A stretch of 12,484 nt of DNA, from NCBI GenBank assembly GCA_964398215.1, contig CAYNNP010000200.1:1-12484 (forward strand), given 5' to 3'. The DNA is from CAYNNP01 sp964398215. GTDB taxonomy: Bacteria > Planctomycetota > Planctomycetia > Pirellulales > Pirellulaceae. Under the pieces are notes generated by a model that was not told the DNA's origin, did not search any database, and saw nothing but the letters and a program-made list of their open reading frames with translations. Below are positions 7,198 to 12,484 of the stretch, piece after piece; the first letter of the stretch is position 1, and each line of letters begins with the position of its first letter. Position numbers and translations under genes: made by a program.

Positions 7198-7653
7198 GTG
7201 TTTAGAAAACTATCAAGCGTGCTTGCAGTTCTTTTGGTGGCGGGAGTTACCGTGGTAGCAGCTGACATAAAATTGGAGGGTGTGACCTGTGTGATCTCGC
7301 CTCGCCCTGCGGACAAAGAGAAAGTAGCTGACTACAAAGAAGGCAAAGTTTTCTTTTGCTGTGGTGGTTGCCAAGCTAAATTCAAAGAGACACCTAAGAA
7401 ATTCGCTGTCAAAGCGAACCATCAACTGGTCGCAACCAAGCAATACGTTCAGAAAGGTTGCCCATTCAGTGGTGGCAAAGTTGATCCAGAGACAACCCTC
7501 GACATTGGCGGCACAAAAGTCGCATTCTGCTGTGCTGGCTGTAAAAGCAAAGTTGAAATGGCTGAGGACGACGCTGCAAAGATGAAGATGGTGTTCACCG
7601 AAAAGGCTTTCGCCAAAGGATTCAAGTCAGCGAAAAAGAAAGAGACGCACTAG
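7198..7653 (+). CDS. Small exported protein with two FCCxGC (YHS/TRASH-like) metal-binding-type motifs
   Basis: A 151-residue protein starting with GTG, preceded by GGAG (7182-7185) and a purine-rich run. Residues 1-22 are a signal peptide ending VVAA. Two repeat units follow. Unit 1 has C31 and VFFCCGGCQAKF (C54, C55, C58). Unit 2 has C88 in GCPFSGGKV and VAFCCAGCKSKV (C111, C112, C115). Each unit is thus one upstream Cys plus CCxxC, resembling YHS/TRASH domains that bind copper, zinc or other soft metals. Planctomycetes carry many such proteins. The two-unit arrangement suggests two metal sites or one shared site. The tail is Lys-rich. An intrinsic terminator follows 29 nt after the stop, so the gene is probably monocistronic. 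The metal and role are unknown. Confidence 0.85.
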   Translation: MFRKLSSVLAVLLVAGVTVVAADIKLEGVTCVISPRPADKEKVADYKEGKVFFCCGGCQAKFKETPKKFAVKANHQLVATKQYVQKGCPFSGGKVDPETTLDIGGTKVAFCCAGCKSKVEMAEDDAAKMKMVFTEKAFAKGFKSAKKKETH

Positions 7654-7682
7654 GCGCACTTTCCCGATCGATATACTTGACT

Positions 7683-7719
7683 GGCTGCCGTTCACATCGA
7701 AAGGCAGCCTTTTCTTTTT
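7683..7719 (+). terminator. Rho-independent terminator after the FCCxGC protein gene
   Basis: Perfect 7-bp stem GGCTGCC (7683-7689) / GGCAGCC (7703-7709) with a 13-nt loop, followed directly by a T-rich tract TTTTCTTTTT (7710-7719). It lies 29 nt downstream of the stop codon and only 3 nt before the next start codon. Confidence 0.85.
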
Positions 7720-7722
7720 GGC

Positions 7723-8454
7723 ATGAGATGCATGACGCCCACCGATCTAATCAAGCGATGTCTTCAACTGGCGATGGTGGACGAAAGCGTTGAAATCAAT
7801 GCGGACTCGCTAATCGGTTTTTTTCAAACCTTTCGCCCTGATGGTTTAGCACTGGATGGCGTGTTTGACGGGTTGCCAGAATCGGATTTGCTGCAATCGC
7901 GGCTTGAGGTCTTGTTTCAGGTTGCAGGTGATGATCGCCGACCACAAGGTGGACGAGACGCTTACTTTGTCGTCAGGAAACCACCTGCGATCGATCCTGG
8001 AACGGTGCGTGAATTGGCGGGCGGTTGGCTTGCCGGGCTGCGCAGTATCGCCGAGTGCTTGGATGATACGGCGGTCATGAAAACCCTGGATCCGATTCCC
8101 AAGGTGCGTGTTTTGGAGGGTCTTGCGCCCAAGAAACCGAAACGCGAAGAAGATAAATCGCATTTACTGAATGTCATCACAGAAGATGCGACAAGAATGC
8201 TGGAGCGCCGGGACACTCTGGAGTCATATTCCAGCGCGCTCAGGCCAGCGTACTATTTTGTGGCTTGCGACCCAATGCTACGTGACCATTTGATGTGGCC
8301 ATTATTTCGCAGCGGGATCGCAAAGCAGTGTGCTGTGAGCGAACCGCTGAAAGAATACTTTGAGCTCTGGAAGCACGGCATCAAGTATAGGATCTTTGGC
8401 AACAAACAGATTGATTTGTATGTGCCGCGCCAGCATGACGCTGGCGATTCATAA
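7723..8454 (+). CDS. Conserved-looking hypothetical protein, 243 residues
   Basis: I do not recognise this protein. It has no signal peptide or membrane segment and looks cytosolic. Residues 1-120 are mixed helix/strand, with AYFVVRKPPAIDPGTVRELAGG in the middle. A Lys/Arg/Glu-rich linker (KKPKREEDKS, about 136-145) follows, then a helical C-terminal half with SALRPAYYFVACDPMLRDHL and WKHGIKYRIFGNKQIDLYV. Start choices are ATG 7723 and ATG 7732; neither has a good SD. The start lies 3 nt after the upstream terminator's T tract, so the gene needs its own promoter within the terminator region, or read-through. I could not see a convincing one. Codon use and composition look like the neighbours, so it is probably a genuine lineage gene. 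Confidence 0.75.
   Translation: MRCMTPTDLIKRCLQLAMVDESVEINADSLIGFFQTFRPDGLALDGVFDGLPESDLLQSRLEVLFQVAGDDRRPQGGRDAYFVVRKPPAIDPGTVRELAGGWLAGLRSIAECLDDTAVMKTLDPIPKVRVLEGLAPKKPKREEDKSHLLNVITEDATRMLERRDTLESYSSALRPAYYFVACDPMLRDHLMWPLFRSGIAKQCAVSEPLKEYFELWKHGIKYRIFGNKQIDLYVPRQHDAGDS
8428..8446. repeat. Perfect 7-bp hairpin at the end of the 243-residue gene
   Basis: CGCCAGC-ATGAC-GCTGGCG forms a 7-bp stem with a 5-nt loop inside the last codons of the gene, ending 5 nt before the stop codon. There is no T tract, so it is not a standard intrinsic terminator. It could protect the mRNA 3' end or belong to the repeat-rich spacer that follows. Confidence 0.5.
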
Positions 8455-8499
8455 CCGTGACATCGGTCAAAACCACGTCAAGACGTTCGGCGATTCGGG

Positions 8500-8567
8500 T
8501 TAAGCCAGCGCTAGCCTCGACGGGTTGCGTTATCACCACAAGGCCCGCGGCTAGCGCCGTTGGCTCA
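8500..8567. repeat. REP-like long inverted repeat in the convergent spacer
   Basis: Left arm 8500-8526 and right arm 8539-8567 are imperfect inverted copies sharing a central GCGCTAGCC / GGCTAGCGC core, with AAGCCA / TGGCT outside and CGGG / CCCG inside. A 12-nt loop separates them. It lies between two genes that end toward each other, the usual position of REP/BIME-type elements. It may also act as a two-way transcription barrier. Confidence 0.6.
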
Positions 8568-8618
8568 GTAAATCAACAAACCCTTGACGACTTCCGCTAT
8601 CTAAGAATTGTCTGGCGC

Positions 8619-9308
8619 TTATGCCAAACCCAATTGCTGATGAATTGCATTGCGGGTCTGGTCATCGATACCCAGGCCACGTGACAACTCAGTCAGGTAC
8701 TGGGCTTCTTGTGGAGTATCGACTTTGATCGCCATTAATGACATTGAGTAAACATCGACAGCCATCGCAGGTGGTATGGTCGCTGCAAACGCGTCGACAT
8801 CAAGCGGTGACGAAAGTTCTTGTCGCAAGAAATCCGCTTCGGCTTGGTCAACTTCATCGCCCAAGCGTCCAACAATGGCTTGTTGCTCACTCGCGTCGAT
8901 TTGTCCATCCGCTTTGGCAGCGTTGCACATGGCGCGAATCAACAAGGTCGCTTGCTCGTCTTCTGAGGGAGTATCTGCTGGGGCAGGTTCTTCTGCGCCA
9001 CCGCTCATCAGGCCGAACATTCCGCCAAGGCCACCACCGCCACTGCTCTGTTTTTTACCACCACCAAGCAGGCCGCTTAGCAAACCGCCTGCGCCACCGC
9101 CGCCACCAAGCAATCCGCCCAACAAGCTACCACCACTGGAGCGACCGCCACCACCAAGAGCTGACTTGACCAGCGAACCGACCAATCCACTGCTGCCGCT
9201 GGCAGAGCCGCCTCCACCTCCAAGTGAGCCTTTTAGAAGCGATCCTAGTAGTCCGCCGCCGGTTGGATTCTTACCGAGCAAGCTCATTAAAAGTTTGGTT
9301 GGGTTCAT
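8619..9308 (-). CDS. DUF533/TerB-like protein with long glycine-rich N-terminus
   Basis: A 229-residue protein. The C-terminal part (about 117-229) matches the DUF533/YebE family of TerB-like helical domains: TLLIRAMCNAAKADGQID with its acidic DGQID turn, EQQAIVGRL, DVDAFAATIP, VDVYSMSLMAIKVD, and YLTELSRGLGI. Residues 13-104 are a low-complexity run of LLGxLL units separated by glycine and serine stretches. They could form amphipathic or hydrophobic helices that touch the membrane. A short acidic Pro linker (105-118) joins the two parts. There is a good SD AGGG in front of the ATG at 9308. TerB-like proteins are linked to metal or membrane stress responses, but the function here is unknown. 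It could be transcribed with trmB, 173 nt upstream on the same strand. Confidence 0.85.
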   Translation of the reverse strand: MNPTKLLMSLLGKNPTGGGLLGSLLKGSLGGGGGSASGSSGLVGSLVKSALGGGGRSSGGSLLGGLLGGGGGAGGLLSGLLGGGKKQSSGGGGLGGMFGLMSGGAEEPAPADTPSEDEQATLLIRAMCNAAKADGQIDASEQQAIVGRLGDEVDQAEADFLRQELSSPLDVDAFAATIPPAMAVDVYSMSLMAIKVDTPQEAQYLTELSRGLGIDDQTRNAIHQQLGLA

Positions 9309-9348
9309 TACGTTTTCCCTCGTTTATCATTCCCCGCATCGACAACTT

Positions 9349-9385
9349 GTATGGCACGAGCCATACGCTCTTTGAATTGCAATTC
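9349..9385. promoter_or_regulatory. Hairpin plus 12-bp palindrome upstream of the DUF533 gene
   Basis: GTATGGC-ACGA-GCCATAC (9349-9366) is a perfect 7-bp stem with a 4-nt loop. Eight nt further on is the perfect palindrome GAATTGCAATTC (9374-9385). They lie in the 173-nt gap between trmB and the DUF533 gene, 40-77 nt before the latter's start. No T tract follows on either strand, so an operator or leader structure fits better than an intrinsic terminator. Confidence 0.4.
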
Positions 9386-9481
9386 TCTGGGGTCACGAAA
9401 TCATACACGATCACACGATTTGGAAAAACGTGAACCAACTGTTCTGTGAAAACCAGGGCAGACAGTTAGTAAGTGCGGGTT

Positions 9482-10129
9482 TTAGACACGCTTTACGTAT
9501 CGCACTCGATACACGGGAATGTTGTACTTTCGACTGCGTCGTTCAAAGTGCGTTCGATAGTCCAAATCGTGTGTCGACTCGGCTTCTTCCTCTGGAATGG
9601 GCACACCAAGCTCGGGCGCGAATTCAGCAATCAGCTCGACAGTTGGCTCAAAATAGTCCAGCACGTCGGTCCAAAAATGCAATCGACCACCAGGGCGGAG
9701 GGCGCGTGAATAGTGCGCAATTGTGTGTTCGTTGACCACACGACGTTTGCGATGTCGCTTCTTCCACCAAGGGTCAGGAAAGTACACATGGATGGCTTCC
9801 AAGCTATTGGCAGCAATCTGATTTTCGATCACCGGCAAAGCATCTCCGGCGGCCATGATTGCATTGGTACGATTCTCGGCTGCCAGTTTTGTAGCGGCAA
9901 GCTCCGCGTATTTCTTGGCCACTTCGATACCCAGAAAGTTGGTCTCTGGATTGGCAGCGGACGCGGTTTGAATGAACAAGCCCTTTCCCGAACCGACCTC
10001 CAGCTCCAGTGGCTGGTCATTGCCGAACAGCGTCTGACTGTTGATATCGGGCGGCAATTGATCGCACAAGCGAAACACACTGCTCATGTCGATTTTGGAA
10101 TCAGATCGTCGAAGTTGGCTACGTGGCAT
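9482..10129 (-). CDS. trmB: tRNA (guanine-N7-)-methyltransferase TrmB
   Basis: Methylates G46 of tRNA using S-adenosylmethionine. The 215-residue form from ATG 10129 shows the SAM-binding LELEVGSGKGLFI (about 42-54), the acidic end of strand 2 in FLGIEVAKK, AAGDALPVI, the family signature VYFPDPWWKKRHRKRRVV (about 115-132) and the C-terminal THFERR (193-198), typical of TrmB. Length fits the bacterial family. An upstream TTG (10138) would add three residues, and an internal ATG at 10087 would shorten it by 14. No strong SD is seen at any of them, so the start is uncertain. It is transcribed divergently from hemD-hemE. Confidence 0.96.
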   Translation of the reverse strand: MPRSQLRRSDSKIDMSSVFRLCDQLPPDINSQTLFGNDQPLELEVGSGKGLFIQTASAANPETNFLGIEVAKKYAELAATKLAAENRTNAIMAAGDALPVIENQIAANSLEAIHVYFPDPWWKKRHRKRRVVNEHTIAHYSRALRPGGRLHFWTDVLDYFEPTVELIAEFAPELGVPIPEEEAESTHDLDYRTHFERRSRKYNIPVYRVRYVKRV

Positions 10130-10138
10130 GGCTGGCAA

Positions 10139-10314
10139 GCTTTGCTGATCAATTGGATTGCAATTCGCCGCTGCCCATTGTTTTGATGATCCCGGGCAGT
10201 CGGTGAAGGTCTCATCGTAAACAAAGCAGATTTATCTACAATGCTGGGACTGAGCCGGAAACATTGTTAATTTGATCGAGACGTACCCCCCTCGGTTTCC
10301 TGGCTCCCATTTTT
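10139..10314. other. Divergent spacer between trmB and the hemD-hemE fusion
   Basis: It holds a possible -10 box TACAAT (10237-10242, plus strand) for the heme gene with no good -35, and a C-rich run ACCCCCC near 10285. Nothing else could be assigned. A stop codon (TGA) directly precedes the heme gene's ATG in frame, so this region does not encode an N-terminal extension. Confidence 0.35.
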
Positions 10315-10340
10315 GCAGGGTGTGGTCAATCACATCCTGC
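10315..10340 (+). promoter_or_regulatory. Strong leader hairpin 33 nt before the hemD-hemE start
   Basis: GCAGGGTGTG (10315-10324) pairs with CACATCCTGC (10331-10340): 10 base pairs with a single G-U and a 6-nt loop GTCAAT. No U tract follows, so it is not an intrinsic terminator. The start codon itself lacks an SD. The hairpin could tune translation or mRNA stability of the heme gene. Confidence 0.5.
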
Positions 10341-10373
10341 AGCACCATCGCTGCCATCAACCAGAATTTTTGA

Positions 10374-12293
10374 ATGCCAACATCTGATGCTAACTTCAAT
10401 GGTTTGAACATTGCAGCTCTTGAGAGCCGTCGTGCGGACGATATGCGGCGGTTGATTGAGCGACATGGTGGTGTGGCTCACGTCAGCCCGTCGATGCGCG
10501 AAGTGCCGATCAGTCCAAATCGTGACGCCATTGACTTTGCCTACAAAGTCATGACCGGCGAGATCACCATTGTTGTCTTGATGACCGGTGTTGGATTCAA
10601 GTACTTGTTGAAAGCACTTGACCGCCAAGTCGACATGCAGCGTTTTTTGGATTCGATGTCTGACATTGTCACCATCGCGCGCGGGCCCAAGCCGGCTGCC
10701 GCGATGCGTGAAGTGGGATTGACTCCGACAATCAAAATTCCAGAACCAAATACTTGGCGCGAGATTCTGCAAACACTCGATAGAAAGTTGCCGATCGCGA
10801 ATCAAGTTGTCGGTCTACAAGAATATGGAATCACAAACGCTTCCTTGGTGGCGGGGCTGGAGGCTCGGGGTGCGACTGTTCATCCGGTTCGCGTTTACGG
10901 CTGGGAATTTCCACAAGACGTCGGTCCGCTGGAAGAGAACGTGAAGGCACTTGCCGCTGGACAGCGAGATATGCTGTTACTGACTAGCGGCCATCAAATC
11001 GTTAACATGCTGCGAATTGCAGAGCGACTTGAAATCATCGATCAGCTTCGTAGCGGATTGCGTGGTACCGTTATCGCGTCAATCGGTCCAACGACGTCGC
11101 AAATGCTGCATGAATGTGATTTACATGTAGATATGGAACCGTCGCATCCAAAAATGGGACACCTAGTTGTCGAAGCTGCCAAACGCGGCTCTGAAATAGC
11201 GAAAGGAAAGATACAGGTTACATCGATGTCCAACGAACCCCATGAATTTAAGTTCAACCATCCCTCTGACAACAGTTTGTTCATGCAGGCTTGCCGAGGC
11301 GAGCCGACGGATCGAACGCCAATCTGGATGATGAGGCAAGCCGGTCGTTACATGGCCGAATATCGAGAGGTGCGGGCAAAACAATCGTTCCTAGAGTTAT
11401 GCGCGAATCCAAAGCTTTGCAGCGAAATCATGTGCACTGCGGTCAATCGCTTGGGCGTTGACGCTGCGATCATCTTTTCGGACTTGCTGCCGATTTTGGT
11501 GCCGATGGGATTCGACCTGGAATTTGTCAAAGGTGACGGTCCCGTGATTCACAATCCGATCCGTGATGCTGGTGACATCAAACGTGTGAAGGGATTGTTG
11601 GATCCAGGCGAATTGGGGTTTGTATACGAAACTGTGAAACAAACGCGCGCCGATTTGCCCCAAGACATTCCCTTGATCGGCTTTGCCGGTGCACCGTTTA
11701 CGTTGGCCAGTTATGCGATCGAAGGCGGTGGAAGTCGGCAATACATGCATACCAAAAAACTGATGCACAGCGACGGTGGCGCATGGAACGCTTTGATGGA
11801 GACATTGTCCGAGGCAATCACGGTTTACTTGAACCATCAGATTGCTGCCGGTGCGCAGTGTGTGCAATTGTTTGACAGTTGGGCTGGATGTCTTTCGCCG
11901 GTTGACTATGGCCACTACGTTCAACCGTGGGTCGAAAAAATCATTTCGGCAATCACCCCCGGCGTGCCCGTGATCAATTTTGCGACCGGGAACCCTGAAC
12001 TCTTGCCGTTGCTACGTGGTGATCGGCGAACCGTTGTCGGTGTCGATTGGCGAATCCCGATCGATGTTGCTTGGGAGCGGATTGGCAAGGATCGAAGCGT
12101 GCAAGGGAACTTGGATCCAGCAGTACTGCTAGGCGAGCCCGAAACGATCTGCGAACGCGCTCAAGAACTGCTCGATACGGTCGGCGGCCGCCCAGGCCAT
12201 ATCTTTAACTTGGGCCATGGAGTGTTGAAAGAAACGCCTGTTGAACATGCGATCGCGCTGGTCGAGTACGTCAAAGATCGCAGCCAACGGTAG
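10374..12293 (+). CDS. hemE: Bifunctional uroporphyrinogen-III synthase (HemD) / uroporphyrinogen decarboxylase (HemE) fusion
   Basis: 639 residues with two heme-pathway enzymes in order. Residues 1 to about 280 are HemD, closing hydroxymethylbilane to uroporphyrinogen III. Its marks are LMTGVGF (69-75), LQEYGITNASLVAGLEARGA, the DMLLLTSGHQI segment, and ASIGPTTSQML followed by EPSHPKMGHLV (255-265). Residues from about 290 are HemE, decarboxylating it to coproporphyrinogen III. Its marks are MRQAGRYMAEYRE (320-332) with the active-site Arg residues, IIFSDLL with D370, GFAGAPFTLASYAIEGG, QLFDSWAG, VGVDW (555-559), QGNLDP (577-582) and FNLGHG with H615. All expected HemE residues are present. 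HemD fused in front of HemE joins two consecutive steps, unlike the commoner HemD fusions to HemC or CobA. The ATG directly follows an in-frame TGA and lacks an SD. An internal ATG (11226) could give HemE alone. Confidence 0.95.
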   Translation: MPTSDANFNGLNIAALESRRADDMRRLIERHGGVAHVSPSMREVPISPNRDAIDFAYKVMTGEITIVVLMTGVGFKYLLKALDRQVDMQRFLDSMSDIVTIARGPKPAAAMREVGLTPTIKIPEPNTWREILQTLDRKLPIANQVVGLQEYGITNASLVAGLEARGATVHPVRVYGWEFPQDVGPLEENVKALAAGQRDMLLLTSGHQIVNMLRIAERLEIIDQLRSGLRGTVIASIGPTTSQMLHECDLHVDMEPSHPKMGHLVVEAAKRGSEIAKGKIQVTSMSNEPHEFKFNHPSDNSLFMQACRGEPTDRTPIWMMRQAGRYMAEYREVRAKQSFLELCANPKLCSEIMCTAVNRLGVDAAIIFSDLLPILVPMGFDLEFVKGDGPVIHNPIRDAGDIKRVKGLLDPGELGFVYETVKQTRADLPQDIPLIGFAGAPFTLASYAIEGGGSRQYMHTKKLMHSDGGAWNALMETLSEAITVYLNHQIAAGAQCVQLFDSWAGCLSPVDYGHYVQPWVEKIISAITPGVPVINFATGNPELLPLLRGDRRTVVGVDWRIPIDVAWERIGKDRSVQGNLDPAVLLGEPETICERAQELLDTVGGRPGHIFNLGHGVLKETPVEHAIALVEYVKDRSQR

Positions 12294-12341
12294 TTTCAAT
12301 CAACCGCCAGCATTATTTCGTTGAAGCGGTACGCGTGCGCC

Positions 12342-12398
12342 TTTTGAAGTTTCGCTTTTCTGGTAACCCGAAGCGTGAGTTTCGAAGTTGCGCTTTTC
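12342..12398. repeat. 19-bp direct repeat in the spacer after hemD-hemE
   Basis: TTTTGAAGTTTCGCTTTTC (12342-12360) and TTTCGAAGTTGCGCTTTTC (12380-12398) match at 17 of 19 positions, 38 nt apart. Between them is GGTAACCCGAAGCGTGAG. The unit looks like a dispersed intergenic repeat of the genome rather than a gene. The rest of 12294-12484 shows nothing codable. Confidence 0.55.
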
Positions 12399-12484
12399 AA
12401 AATTTATCGAGATTCGTTTGATCGATCGTGTTCAACAACCAGGAAACCAGCTGCGAAGCAGCGATAGCATATAGCCCCATGCGT

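Noticed and set aside
7035..7316. Minus-strand frame of 93 residues in the recG/FCCxGC spacer
   Set aside because: It overlaps the start and signal peptide of the FCCxGC gene, with no recognisable domain or SD.
8776..9375. Plus-strand proline-rich open frame of 199 residues
   Set aside because: It is the reverse complement of the Gly-rich DUF533 gene: Gly GGN codons read as Pro on the other strand. The minus-strand protein has clear family motifs and an SD.
11397..11924. Minus-strand frame inside the HemE domain
   Set aside because: Antisense to a clearly coding, motif-complete HemE region.
1..12484. tRNA genes, CRISPR arrays, IS elements or phage genes
   Set aside because: No tRNA T-arm or acceptor pattern, no regularly spaced repeats, and no transposase or integrase motifs were seen on either strand.

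Overview
The window looks like chromosomal DNA of a planctomycete, probably from the Rhodopirellula/Pirellula side of the phylum. This is an inference. It rests on three things: exported propeller proteins with the WRG-x-NRDG opening, small exported proteins with FCCxGC motifs, and AT/GC-balanced intergenic DNA with short repeats. No tRNA, rRNA, IS element, phage gene or CRISPR array was seen.

Left part, minus strand (1-4499). A YtrA-type GntR repressor gene (578-970) is coupled by an ATGA overlap to an ABC-transporter ATPase gene that runs off the left edge. A clean sigma70-like promoter lies in front of the repressor gene, and an imperfect 22-bp palindrome covers its -10 box. Upstream is a three-part unit for exported proteins: an NHL-type beta-propeller with paired cysteines (3183-4499), a PhnD-like solute-binding protein (2323-3174) and a PQQ-like beta-propeller (1166-2326). 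The last two meet at an A9 tract. The propeller frame has no ATG, GTG or TTG ahead of its conserved WRGANRDG motif, but it is continuous with the PhnD frame after a -1 shift at A-AAA-AAG. This suggests a PhnD-propeller fusion of about 670 residues made by ribosomal or transcriptional slippage, or else an indel in the homopolymer. It is the most interesting signal in the window.

Middle part (4500-9308). recG (plus strand) has a promoter whose -10 box overlaps the most upstream ATG, so translation probably starts at 4813. It is followed by a GTG-started exported protein with two FCCxGC metal-binding-type motifs, ending in an intrinsic terminator (7683-7719), and then by an unrecognised 243-residue protein. 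A REP-like inverted repeat separates this protein from a convergent gene for a glycine-rich DUF533/TerB-like protein.

Right part (9309-12484). trmB (minus strand) and a HemD-HemE fusion gene (plus strand) diverge. The fusion would make uroporphyrinogen III and decarboxylate it in one polypeptide. A 10-bp hairpin sits 33 nt upstream of its start codon. The right edge carries a 19-bp near-perfect direct repeat in non-coding DNA.

The genes are mostly housekeeping (DNA repair, tRNA modification, heme synthesis). The NHL/PhnD/propeller unit and the FCCxGC protein are the lineage-specific part.
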